From Pseudomonas wenzhouensis (lineage in GTDB: Bacteria; Pseudomonadota; Gammaproteobacteria; Pseudomonadales; Pseudomonadaceae): DNA of 64,000 nt. The notes beneath the pieces were generated by a model. The model was not told the DNA's origin and made no database searches. It saw nothing but the letters and a program-made list of their open reading frames with translations. Positions 17,449 through 25,532 of the stretch are shown piece after piece (position 1 is the stretch's first letter; the number at the start of each line of letters is the position of its first letter). The stretch lies in assembly GCF_021029445.1 (NCBI RefSeq), contig NZ_CP072610.1, positions 1,550,001 to 1,614,000 on the forward strand, written 5' to 3'. The position numbers and the translations under genes were made by a program.

Positions 17449-19329
17449 ATGACCCCGCCCAGCACGCCGATTGACGCGCATGACGCCGTCGCTCGACGCC
17501 CTCGAATCGCAACACCCTTGAACCTGCTGATCGTTCTGGCGAGCGTGTTCGTTGCCATTGTCTGGCTGATCACCCTGCAACGCATCGCCTTCGAACGTGA
17601 GCAGGCGCTGGCTGCGGAAATGGAAGCCAACTCCAGCCTGGCCATCGCTTTCGAGCAGCAGGTGTTCCGCGCGCTGAAGGCGGCCGAGCAGGTGGCGGCT
17701 TTCGTGCGCGAGCAGTACCGCCGGCAGGGCAAGGCCATCGACCTGCGCCGCTGGGTCGAGGAGGGCGTGATCCGCGAGGAGATGTTCACCATCGTCAGCG
17801 TGGTGGACGAGCAGGGCGATATCGTCAGCAGCAGCCAGAACACCGGCCCGGTCAACTACGCCGACCGCGAGTTCTTCACGGCGCAGCGCGATGCCCGTAT
17901 CGATCACCTGTTCATCAATCAGCCGGTACTCGGGCGGGTTTCCGGGCGTTGGCTGATCCCCATGTCGCTGCGTATCGAGCGCGATGATGGTAGCTTCGCC
18001 GGCGTCGTGGTGATGGCCGTGCGTCCAGAGGACGTCACGCGTTTCTTCCAGCAGGTCGATCTGGGCCCACAGGGGCTATTGGAGCTCGCCGGCCTCGACG
18101 GCGTGATACGTGCGCGCAAGATCGGCGCACGCAGCGAATTTGGCCTGGGTGCCGAGTCGCTGGCCTGGTTCCAGCGGCAAAAGCTGCATGACGCCGATGA
18201 TTTCCACGACAGTGGCGAGGGGCTCGATGGCGTCGCCCGTATCGTCAGTTACCGCACCATGAGCGGTTATCCCCTGATGATTACCGTGGCCACCGCCTAC
18301 GACGAGGAGATGGCGACGACCTTGCAGCGGCGCTCTACCTACCTGATGGCCGCAGTCGGCGTCACCCTGGTGGTCATGCTGTTCGTTGGCCTGCTGGCGC
18401 TGATGCTGGTTCGCCAACGTGCGGCCACCGATGCCCTGCAAGGCAGCGAAGCGCTGTTTCGCGCCACCTTTCACCAGGCGGCCATGGGTATCGCCCACAT
18501 CAGCCCCGAGGGTCGGATACTGCGGGTCAACGAGAAGTTCGCGCGCATGCTGGGGCGCCCGCCCGAGGCGCTGCAAGGCGCCAACATTTTCGACCTGAGC
18601 GACGCTGAAGTAGCTGCCGCCGCCCGCAGCTTCCTGAGCGAGCAACTGCTCAGCGAGGCACGTGCGCTTTCCCCGGAAATCGAGAAAACCTATCGGCGTG
18701 AGGATGGCTCGCTGATCTGGGTATGCGAGGCCTCGAGCGTCGTCCGCAATCGCCATGGTCACCCGGAGTTTCTGGTGCTGGTTACGCAGGACATCACCGA
18801 GCGCAAGCACCTGGAAGCGCGCCTTTGTCATGACGCCGAGCATGACGCCCTCACCGGGCTGGCCAACCGCGTCAGGTTCCACCAGCGCCTCGACCAGGCG
18901 CTGGAGTCCGTGCGCGACCAGCAACAGCTGTGCGCCGTGCTCTATATCGACCTGGATGGATTCAAGGAAATCAACGACCGCCACGGCCATACGGCTGGCG
19001 ATAGCCTGCTGCAGATGGCCGCCAGGCGGCTGGAAGGATGTGTGCGCAGCACGGACACGGTCGCACGCTTCGGCGGTGATGAGTTCGGCATCGTCCTCGG
19101 CAATCTGCACGGCAGTCAGGATTGCGAGACGGTGGCGCTCAAGGTGCTGGATGTGCTGGCCAAGCCGTTCGATCTGGACGGCTGCATGGTGCGGATATCG
19201 GCGAGCGTGGGCGCCGCTCTGTTTCCGCTGCACGCTGAAGGCGGCCAGGACCTGCTGAAACGTGCGGACCAGGCCATGTACGCGGCCAAGCACGCGGGCA
19301 AGAACCGTTTTCACCGCGCTGACGGATAG
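17449..19329 (+). CDS. Membrane diguanylate cyclase with extracellular sensor, PAS and GGDEF domains
   Basis: This 626-residue protein should make the second messenger c-di-GMP. Order: a membrane helix near residues 22-42, a periplasmic Cache-like sensor (about 45-285), a second helix (about 300-325), a PAS domain (about 340-460, ending TQDITERKHLE) and a GGDEF domain. The active site is RFGGDEF, and RSTD five residues before it is an inhibitory I-site, so it looks active and product-controlled. I prefer the ATG at 17449, with GGAG ten bases upstream, to a GTG eight codons earlier. No EAL domain is present. The signal sensed is unknown; it stands alone. Confidence 0.92.
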   Translation: MTPPSTPIDAHDAVARRPRIATPLNLLIVLASVFVAIVWLITLQRIAFEREQALAAEMEANSSLAIAFEQQVFRALKAAEQVAAFVREQYRRQGKAIDLRRWVEEGVIREEMFTIVSVVDEQGDIVSSSQNTGPVNYADREFFTAQRDARIDHLFINQPVLGRVSGRWLIPMSLRIERDDGSFAGVVVMAVRPEDVTRFFQQVDLGPQGLLELAGLDGVIRARKIGARSEFGLGAESLAWFQRQKLHDADDFHDSGEGLDGVARIVSYRTMSGYPLMITVATAYDEEMATTLQRRSTYLMAAVGVTLVVMLFVGLLALMLVRQRAATDALQGSEALFRATFHQAAMGIAHISPEGRILRVNEKFARMLGRPPEALQGANIFDLSDAEVAAAARSFLSEQLLSEARALSPEIEKTYRREDGSLIWVCEASSVVRNRHGHPEFLVLVTQDITERKHLEARLCHDAEHDALTGLANRVRFHQRLDQALESVRDQQQLCAVLYIDLDGFKEINDRHGHTAGDSLLQMAARRLEGCVRSTDTVARFGGDEFGIVLGNLHGSQDCETVALKVLDVLAKPFDLDGCMVRISASVGAALFPLHAEGGQDLLKRADQAMYAAKHAGKNRFHRADG

Positions 19330-19385
19330 GGCTGATGATGGCCTGAGCAGCCATCGCCGGATCTTCGCCTGAATACCTGTGACGG

Positions 19386-19802
19386 CTACTGGTCCGCGAC
19401 AGGCTGAGTCGAAACGCCCTGTTCGCCAGCCACCAGCAGCTGCCTGCGCCATTTCCACTCCAGCATGCCCAGACCTCCCACGAACGCAGCCTCGCCGAGC
19501 ACATGGCAAAGCCCCGGTAGCGTCATCACCGGGGCAAAGGTCGCAGCGATACCAAGGCATGCCAGCGCCCAGAATCCGTTGGCCACTGCCAGCAGCTTGA
19601 TCAGCGCTTCGGCGCGCCGCACACGAATCGCCAGCGAAAAGGAGAAGCAGGCATAGGCGATATTGACCGCGCCGATGAAGCTCAGCAGCTCGCGGGGCAG
19701 GGCATACCAGCCGCTCAACCAGGGGGCCAGCAACAGAACCACAACGCCCGCGCTCGCAGCGGCCATGCAGTCCAGCCAGAGGATATGCCTGATCATTCCC
19801 AT
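19386..19802 (-). CDS. Small four-helix membrane protein, unknown function
   Basis: This 138-residue protein has four likely membrane helices (about residues 8-28, 38-58, 66-86 and 92-112) and a short charged tail. I recognise no family motif. It lies 10 bases after the stop of a second small four-helix membrane protein on the same strand, so the two are probably one operon. Codon use resembles that of the neighbours, which supports a real gene. Confidence 0.65.
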   Translation of the reverse strand: MGMIRHILWLDCMAAASAGVVVLLLAPWLSGWYALPRELLSFIGAVNIAYACFSFSLAIRVRRAEALIKLLAVANGFWALACLGIAATFAPVMTLPGLCHVLGEAAFVGGLGMLEWKWRRQLLVAGEQGVSTQPVADQ

Positions 19803-19812
19803 GAGTTTCGCC

Positions 19813-20205
19813 TCAAGCGCTACGCCGCTTTTGCACGGCCAGCAGGAACAGCAGGGTAAAGGCGATCACCAGCAGATCCAGGGCGATGGCGGGCGCGGCC
19901 TTGCTCAGGTAATCCTGGCCATGGATCAGCAGCAGCGACACGAAGATGGCCTTGCTCAGCGCGGCAATGACGGCGCAGAGAACCCGATGCCTCGGGCTCA
20001 ACGCGCCATAGATCAGCAGCACGCCCATCAACCCGACCAGCGCCGACCAACTGCGCACGACCAAGGATTGCAACTGCCCATCGAAGGATGCGCCAAACAT
20101 CGACTGCAGCGCCTCCTGCGGGGCGAACAGGCCGTAGAACATGGTCGCCGTGAGAACGCCGGATAGCAGCATCAGCCATCTGAAATTGCGTGCAATGAAG
20201 TCCAT
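19813..20205 (-). CDS. Small four-helix membrane protein, unknown function
   Basis: This 130-residue protein has helices at about residues 10-28, 48-68, 76-95 and 102-123 and the motif LFAPQEALQSMFG in the first loop. It has no recognised family motif; it resembles small uncharacterised membrane proteins of proteobacteria. I chose the ATG at 20205; a TTG one codon upstream is also possible. It is the first gene of the pair with the gene ending at 19386. Base use drops in GC soon after its start, where the foreign region begins. Confidence 0.65.
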   Translation of the reverse strand: MDFIARNFRWLMLLSGVLTATMFYGLFAPQEALQSMFGASFDGQLQSLVVRSWSALVGLMGVLLIYGALSPRHRVLCAVIAALSKAIFVSLLLIHGQDYLSKAAPAIALDLLVIAFTLLFLLAVQKRRSA

Positions 20206-20748
20206 CAATGTTTACGTCCTTGTTGATATGAGCGGGGGAGAGCATAGCGTCAAAGCGAAGGCGTCGGGCGTAGTCAAGATTGGGAATTCATGGCTACCCA
20301 GTAACCATGTCGGTAGCCAGCGCAGCCCTTTGCGAATCGGGAAGCGCTACTTAACTATCCACCAGCCCAAGACTCGTCTGACGGCGTGGGTAATCAGCAA
20401 GGCGTGATGGTTTTCTTGTGGTTGTGGTGAGCAGCAGCGCTGTCGGAACAGGCGAGTCCTGCAGCGGAGCAAGGCCGATAACAATGATGATCCCCGTGAT
20501 CGATTGAACGCTTGGCCCCCGCTGCGCGAACTACAGAATGGCCAGGGCCAAGCGCCCATCACAGGCCGGATATACGAATGCAACCGCGCTGACGACAGGT
20601 GCAAAAGCAAAGCTTTACTCACTACTTGTGGGGAGAGTCCATATACATTTGTTAGGCCATAACGCAGAGGCCAGGGTTGAAAAAATATGGCTGCTTTTTA
20701 TTAAGGCCATTTCTTTTTTCTAAGTACATATTGGCGGTCATTCCAAAG
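20206..20748. other. Gene-poor, lower-GC region next to an integron relic
   Basis: No convincing gene is present; a 91-codon frame on the minus strand at 20347-20622 has arginine- and serine-rich filler composition. Structure seen: inverted GCTTGGCCC/GGGCCAAGC (about 20509-20550) and, at 20651-20657, GTTAGGC, which on the minus strand is the GCCTAAC consensus of an attC site. GC content falls sharply towards 20748. Confidence 0.5.
20499..20657 (-). other. Possible decayed attC recombination site
   Basis: On the minus strand, downstream of the gene ending at 20749, GCCTAACAAAT fits the RYYYAAC start of attC. About 150 bases on, CCAAGCGTTCAAT nearly fits the GTTRRRY end (one mismatch). The inner GGCGCTTGGCCC and GGGCCAAGC can pair. 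It is longer than most attC sites, so this is tentative. Confidence 0.25.
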
Positions 20749-21342
20749 CTACTCTAGAAATTCTTGCATTTGCGGAAATGGCGGGGCTGATAACCCGAGG
20801 TGATAAGCCTCGTGGCTGATGAGGGAGATTAATTCCCGAATTGGGCTAAGTATATTAACAATGCGAAGAACTGCGAATTTAACAGCTTGATCATGAAGCC
20901 CAGGCAAAGAAAGGGCTTCGAGTGTGGTTAATGGGCGCTGATCTAGGCCGTGCATTAGCGTGATAGTAATGTCATCAATTGCAGAAGCTACAATGTTTGC
21001 CCGAGTGAATATTTTTTGCTTCTGGCTAGGGCTTACATCTTTGGCGAGAATGGAAATTATAATTTGCCCCCAATGGGTTAGGGGGTCATTGCCACTTTGC
21101 GATGAGCTCAATGTGTCAAGATTGTGGTATCGCGTTGAGCGAGCGAAATCACTGAGTAGAGATATTAACTCTTGATCTATTTCACCTAACTGTAAACGAC
21201 TCGGTAGTGTGGCTCCCCTTTTGATGGCAATTTTCTCGCAGCTATCATAAAGCTCTGAAATGTTGTGGCCGTAATTTTGCAACTGCTTTTTGGTTGGCAC
21301 GGAAAGATTATTGCAAAGGGCGGCGGCAAAAACTGAGTGCAA
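20749..21342 (-). pseudogene. Unknown low-GC gene, 5' end cut by IS30 element
   Basis: The frame of about 197 codons continues into the IS30 end at 21333-21345, so its first codons are IS sequence and the true start has been lost or moved. A GTG within the remaining sequence (SVPTKKQL) might still start it. I recognise no family. The protein is mixed alpha-helical, with a conserved-looking tail (LISLISHEAYHLGLSAPPFPQM). GC content is far below the neighbours, a sign of transfer. It points away from the integrase fragment on the other side of the IS, which is the layout of an integron gene cassette. Confidence 0.55.
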
Positions 21343-22417
21343 CACCTGACCTTTCCGGTACGGTGCTGCCCCTATGTCTTATTCCGAACTCAGCGTTGAA
21401 GAACGTGCCACCATTCAAATCGGCCGTGCCCAAGGGCTCAGCCTGCGCAAGATTGCTTGCTTGATCACCCGATCCCCTTCGACCATCAGCCGGGAGCTGC
21501 GCCGCAATCGAGCTGCCAGTGGTGGCTACTCGGCCCGCATGGCCCAGCAGCAGATGCAGGCCCGCCGCCAACGCTGTCGACCGAAACGAAAGCTGTTGCC
21601 AGGTAGTGAGCGCTTCCAGCTGGTGGTCCATATGCTGCGCGAGCGTTTGTCTCCCGAGCAGATTGCCGGCAAGCTGCGCAGCATGAACATTCCAAGCCTC
21701 AGAGATGCCTACGTCTGTCGCGAGACGATCTATAACGCGATCTATGCCTTGCCGGTCGGCGAGCTGCGTAAGGAGCTGATCATCTGCCTGCGCCAAAGCA
21801 AGACGACACGCAGACCGCGTTCTGGCGGCGTGGATCGACGCGGACAGATCCCCGAGATGGTCAGCATTCATGTGCGCCCACCGGAGATCGAAGACCGGCT
21901 GATGCCAGGGCATTGGGAAGGCGATCTGATCAAGGGCAAGGCCAACGCCTCGTCTGTAGGCACGCTGGTGGAGCGCACCAGTGGCTACCTGATGCTGGTA
22001 AGGATGAACGACGCGACGGCGACCTCGGCGATGGAAGGCTTCAGTGCAGCGCTCAATGGCATGCCGCTGGCGATGCGCAAGAGCATGACCTACGACCAGG
22101 GCCGAGAAATGGCGCGGCATGCTGAAATCACCCAGCAGACCGGGGTGGCAATTTACTTTTGCGACCCGCATAGCCCTTGGCAACGCGGCAGCAACGAAAA
22201 CATAAATGGCCTGATCCGCCAGTATCTGCCCAAGGGCACGGACTTGTCGGTATATAGCCAAGAAGAACTCGACGCCATTGCGCTGCAACTGAATATGCGA
22301 CCGCGTAAGCGCTTCGACTTCAAGTGCCCCATCGAAGTTATGGGTGAGGTGATGCAGAAGGCCATGGCTATGCGGCATGATGCTCCAGCTTCAATTCAAT
22401 GACCGTGTTGCACTCAG
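21333..22417 (+). mobile_element. IS30-family insertion sequence
   Basis: This is a 1085-base element with perfect 13-base terminal inverted repeats CTGAGTGCAACAC (21333-21345) and GTGTTGCACTCAG (22405-22417). It holds one transposase gene. I see no duplicated target bases next to the ends, although IS30 elements usually make a 2-3 base duplication. The left flank is the low-GC gene and the right flank is the integrase fragment. Confidence 0.88.
21374..22402 (+). CDS. IS30-family transposase
   Basis: This 342-residue DDE transposase has an N-terminal helix-turn-helix (LSLRKIACLITRSPSTISRE). The catalytic acids are Asp in HWEGDLIKG, Asp in TYDQGREM and Glu in RGSNENINGLIRQY, with the 33-residue D-E spacing of the family. 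It ends in the usual RPRKRFDFKCPIEV. The frame is intact, so the element may be active. Confidence 0.95.
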   Translation: MSYSELSVEERATIQIGRAQGLSLRKIACLITRSPSTISRELRRNRAASGGYSARMAQQQMQARRQRCRPKRKLLPGSERFQLVVHMLRERLSPEQIAGKLRSMNIPSLRDAYVCRETIYNAIYALPVGELRKELIICLRQSKTTRRPRSGGVDRRGQIPEMVSIHVRPPEIEDRLMPGHWEGDLIKGKANASSVGTLVERTSGYLMLVRMNDATATSAMEGFSAALNGMPLAMRKSMTYDQGREMARHAEITQQTGVAIYFCDPHSPWQRGSNENINGLIRQYLPKGTDLSVYSQEELDAIALQLNMRPRKRFDFKCPIEVMGEVMQKAMAMRHDAPASIQ

Positions 22418-22422
22418 CTCCT

Positions 22423-22632
22423 GCAACCGCCCTTTATAAGGAGGTGCTCAAGCTGAACCTGCCCTAGTTGCAGGGCATCGTGAGGGCGAAGAAACCCGGG
22501 CTTTTGGTGTTGAGCCGTGACGAGGTGGCGGAGCTGCTGACGCATCTGCAGGGTGTGCAGTGGGTCGTCGCCAATCTGCTGTATGGCTCGGGCTTGCGTT
22601 TGCTGGAGGCGTTCAGGTCGAGGACGAAGGCT
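22423..22632 (+). pseudogene. Integron integrase (IntI) fragment
   Basis: Translation gives ALYKEVLKLNLP, a TAG stop at 22465-22467, then LQGIVRAKKPG, VLSRDEVAELLTHLQG and ANLLYGSGLRLLEA. These follow the IntI family closely: the core starts LYKEVL-DLPWL, so the stop replaces the usual Trp, and LLYGSGLRL precedes the first catalytic Arg region. The N-terminal third is missing at the IS30 end, and the sequence decays after LLEA, before the remaining catalytic residues. It is therefore dead. A XerC/D origin is less likely, given the GIVRAKKP stretch. Confidence 0.72.
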
Positions 22633-22690
22633 TGTCCAAGTGGTCGGTCGAAAGGCGCCGGTAGCCGCTTCTATCATGGTGCCGCGACCG

Positions 22691-23563
22691 TCAGGCTTGG
22701 CCCAGCCACCGTTCAATCGCCTGGTTTACCGTCTCGCGCGCCTCGTGCTGGGGAAAGTGCCCCACGCCTGGCAACTCCAGGCGCTCCACGCCGCCGGTGA
22801 AGGCGTGCAGGTCGTGGAAGCCTTCGGCCAGGTTACAGCGGTCGGCCTGGCCGTGGATGATCAGGCAGGGCACTTTCACCTGCGGCGAGGCGGCGAGCCG
22901 CGTTTCCAGCTCGGCGCAGCCCGGGTCGGCCTCGGCATTGCCCCAGCGCTGGGTATAGGAGTGCAGGGTGACCTGCGCCCAGTCCGGATTGTCCATGGCC
23001 GCCAGAGCCGGGGCGAAGTCTTCGTCGGCAAACGCCCATTGCGGCGACCAGCGCCGCCACAGTTCCCGGCAGAAAACCTCGCGCTGGGCTTCCACGGCCT
23101 GACGCCCTTGGCGCGTACTCATGTACCACTGGTACCAGTACGCCTGCGTCTGCTCCCAGCTCAAGGGCACGCCCGGTGCATAGGGCGCCGACATGGCCAC
23201 GGCGCGCACCACGCGCTGCGGGTACAGGGCGCTGAGGATGTAGGCGCAGCGCGCGCCCCAGTCGTGGCCGACTACCGAGAAGCGCTCAAGCCCCAGGTGG
23301 TCGGCCAACTGGCGGATGTCATCGGCGATGGCGCTCAGTTGCCCGCTGCGCCGTGCCGGGTCGTGAAAACGGTTGGGGCCGAAGCCGCGCAGGTAAGGGG
23401 TGATTACCCGGTAACCGGCTGCGCGCAGCGCCGGCAGCAGGTGCCGCCAGGTCTGCGGCGCATCGGGCCAGCCGTGCAGGGCAATGACCGCCGGCTGCCC
23501 GGCATGGCCTTCATCGAGGTAATGCAGGCGCAGCTCGCGGGCGTCGAAACGGCTCCAGGTCAT
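22691..23563 (-). CDS. Alpha/beta hydrolase, epoxide hydrolase/dehalogenase-like
   Basis: This 290-residue soluble enzyme has an alpha/beta hydrolase fold. HGWPD at residues 30-34 forms the oxyanion-hole loop. The nucleophile is probably Asp101 in VVGHDWGA, as in epoxide hydrolases and haloalkane dehalogenases, not a serine. The catalytic His is His269 in GVGHFPQHE. Its start overlaps the stop of the TauD-family gene by four bases, so it is the last gene of a coupled run with that oxygenase and an ABC importer. The real substrate is unknown; context suggests an organic sulfur compound or one of its oxidation products. Confidence 0.85.
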   Translation of the reverse strand: MTWSRFDARELRLHYLDEGHAGQPAVIALHGWPDAPQTWRHLLPALRAAGYRVITPYLRGFGPNRFHDPARRSGQLSAIADDIRQLADHLGLERFSVVGHDWGARCAYILSALYPQRVVRAVAMSAPYAPGVPLSWEQTQAYWYQWYMSTRQGRQAVEAQREVFCRELWRRWSPQWAFADEDFAPALAAMDNPDWAQVTLHSYTQRWGNAEADPGCAELETRLAASPQVKVPCLIIHGQADRCNLAEGFHDLHAFTGGVERLELPGVGHFPQHEARETVNQAIERWLGQA

Positions 23564-24516
23564 AGTCCGTAAGCTACTTTCGAGGTGCGACCCAGGGCGC
23601 CTACGGCGTCCAGGGTATTGGCTTGCGCGCTTTGCGTGCCACGGGCGTTGAAGGTCACGCGCTGGTTGACCCGGCGCCGCGGCCAGTAATCGGCCAGGGC
23701 ATAGTGCTGGGTGCTGCGGTTATCCCACACGGCCAGGCCGTTCTTCTGCCATTTGTGGCTGTAGGTGAATTCCGGCTGCTTGATCCAGTTGGCCAGCAGT
23801 TGCAGCACCTGGCGGCTTTCAAAGCCGGAAACGCCTTCGATGTTGCGGGTGAAGGTCTCGTTGACGAAGAGGATCTCCTTGCCCGATTCCGGGTGGGTGA
23901 GCACGACCGGGTGTTGCACCGGTTTGTACTGCCTGATCGAGTTGATCAGCACGTCTTCGCCCAGATTGGCCAGGTAGTTGCGCCACTGGCTGACTTCCCA
24001 GGTATGGCTGGCGGTCAGGCCGCGCAGGTATTCCTGCAGGCCTGGCGACAGCGCCTTGAAGGCCTTGGACAGGCTCATCCAGGCGGTATTGCCGCCGACC
24101 TCCGGCAGTTCGGTGATCTGGATCACGGTACCGGTCGGCGGCGTTTCCAGCCAGGACAGGTCGGTGTGCCAATGGTCGACCGAGGCCGGCCGCGCTTCGT
24201 CGTTGGCCAGCACTTCGATCTGCGGGTGGCCGTCCTTGCGCGGGAAATAGGCACCCTGCGCCACTTCACCAAAGGCGCTGGCCAGGGCCAGATGCTGCTC
24301 TTCGCTGATCTGCTGCGGTTCGAAGAACAGCACTTCGAAATCCAGCAGGGCGCGGTACAGCTCTTCCTGCACGGCCGAGGAGATCGGCTTGGTCAGGTCG
24401 ACGCCGTCGATCACCGCGGCGAAGTCCGGCATCTGCGGGCGCGGGCGGATGTGCTGGTAACGCGATTCGATGTCGATGGCCTGGGCCACCGATTTAGCCT
24501 TTTTGTAGTCGCTCAT
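23560..24516 (-). CDS. TauD/TfdA-family 2-oxoglutarate-dependent dioxygenase
   Basis: This 318-residue Fe(II)/2-oxoglutarate oxygenase carries the iron ligands His117-x-Asp119 (HWHTDLSW) and His271 (STQHYALADYWPRRR), with arginines after it for 2-oxoglutarate. TauD relatives hydroxylate the carbon next to a sulfonate or sulfate ester so that sulfite or sulfate is released. I chose the ATG at 24516, which has an AAGGA box upstream; the frame stays open further up but runs into the next gene. It lies 11 bases after the binding-protein gene. The substrate (taurine, alkyl sulfonate or sulfate ester) cannot be told apart by eye. Confidence 0.88.
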   Translation of the reverse strand: MSDYKKAKSVAQAIDIESRYQHIRPRPQMPDFAAVIDGVDLTKPISSAVQEELYRALLDFEVLFFEPQQISEEQHLALASAFGEVAQGAYFPRKDGHPQIEVLANDEARPASVDHWHTDLSWLETPPTGTVIQITELPEVGGNTAWMSLSKAFKALSPGLQEYLRGLTASHTWEVSQWRNYLANLGEDVLINSIRQYKPVQHPVVLTHPESGKEILFVNETFTRNIEGVSGFESRQVLQLLANWIKQPEFTYSHKWQKNGLAVWDNRSTQHYALADYWPRRRVNQRVTFNARGTQSAQANTLDAVGALGRTSKVAYGL

Positions 24517-24527
24517 GGGAAGAGTCC

Positions 24528-25520
24528 TTAGCCGAAGGTTTTGATGTACAGGCTGGGGTCGAAGTAGTCGTCTGCCCAGATGGGGTTGTCGAGCGCGCCG
24601 ACTTCCTGGTTGAAACGGGTGATGGCGTTGAGGTACTCGGTGACCTTGCCGCTCTGGTAGTCGGGCAGCCAGCCTTGTGGCGTGTCCCAGCGCACCACTT
24701 CGTACTGTTCTCTGAGTTCGTCGACGCTGAACTGCTTGTAAGGGCCGGCGGCCAGCAGTGCCAGGGCATCGCTGGTGTGGTTGAGCAACTGGTCGTTGGC
24801 CACTTCCCAGCCTTTGATGAAGCGTTGCAGCAGTTCCGGATTGCCGGCATGCAATTCGTTGCGCGCCGACCAGCCATCCACCACCACCGCGTTGGGGTGA
24901 TCGGCCGCGGAGGTCAGGCGTACGGCGCTGGCGCGGTGTTGCCGCACGATGCTGTCGAACGGCGTCCACAGCGCCACCACCGGCACCGAGCCGGCGACGA
25001 AGCTGGTCACCGCCTGATCCATGCGCTGGTGGATGATTTCGACGTCGCGGCTGCTGTCCAGGCCGACGCTTTTCAGGGCCTCGTGCAGCAGGTAGTGGGC
25101 GCTGGTGCCGCGGGTGGTGGCGATGCGCTGGCCTTTGAGGTCGGCCAGGGTTTTGATGCCCGATTCGGCGCTGACATAGATCTGCGTCATAGCGGTTTCC
25201 AGCGCATTGACCAGAAATACCTTGCCCTGGCCCCGCGCCGGGAAGTTGGCGATCACCGCGCCGGTGCTGACCAGGTCGATGCTGCCGCCGGCCAGGGCCT
25301 GATAGGCCTCGAGGCCGGTGATGAACTTGGTCGGCTTGATGTCGATGCCCTGGGCTTCCCAGGCCTTGTGCTCAAGGCCGAGCCACAGGTGGCTATCGCA
25401 GGACAGCGTCGGCAGGTAACCCACGCGCAGGGTCTCGCGCTTGCTGGCAAACACGCTGCCGGGAAGGGCGGCGACGGCGCCGAAGAGGGCGGCCGATTTC
25501 AAGAAGTCACGACGTTGCAT
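24528..25520 (-). CDS. ABC transporter substrate-binding protein (SsuA/TauA-like)
   Basis: This 330-residue periplasmic protein starts QRRDFLKSAALFGAVAALPG, a twin-arginine-like signal cut near VFA. The mature part is of the nitrate/sulfonate/taurine binding type: VGYLPTLSCDSHLWLGLEHK, IKPTKFITGLEAYQALAGG, LADLKGQRIATTRGTSAHYL and VALWTPFDSIV. It sits between the permease/ATPase pair and a TauD-type oxygenase, so the ligand is probably an organic sulfur compound; that is inference from context. Confidence 0.87.
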   Translation of the reverse strand: MQRRDFLKSAALFGAVAALPGSVFASKRETLRVGYLPTLSCDSHLWLGLEHKAWEAQGIDIKPTKFITGLEAYQALAGGSIDLVSTGAVIANFPARGQGKVFLVNALETAMTQIYVSAESGIKTLADLKGQRIATTRGTSAHYLLHEALKSVGLDSSRDVEIIHQRMDQAVTSFVAGSVPVVALWTPFDSIVRQHRASAVRLTSAADHPNAVVVDGWSARNELHAGNPELLQRFIKGWEVANDQLLNHTSDALALLAAGPYKQFSVDELREQYEVVRWDTPQGWLPDYQSGKVTEYLNAITRFNQEVGALDNPIWADDYFDPSLYIKTFG

Positions 25521-25532
25521 GTTCGATCCTCG

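Noticed and set aside
20347..20622. A 91-codon frame on the minus strand
   Set aside because: Composition is Ser/Arg/Leu-rich with no motif or ribosome site, and it overlaps possible attC structure.
22553..23572. A 339-codon plus-strand frame over the hydrolase gene
   Set aside because: It is antisense to a hydrolase with complete catalytic motifs and continues from decayed integrase sequence.
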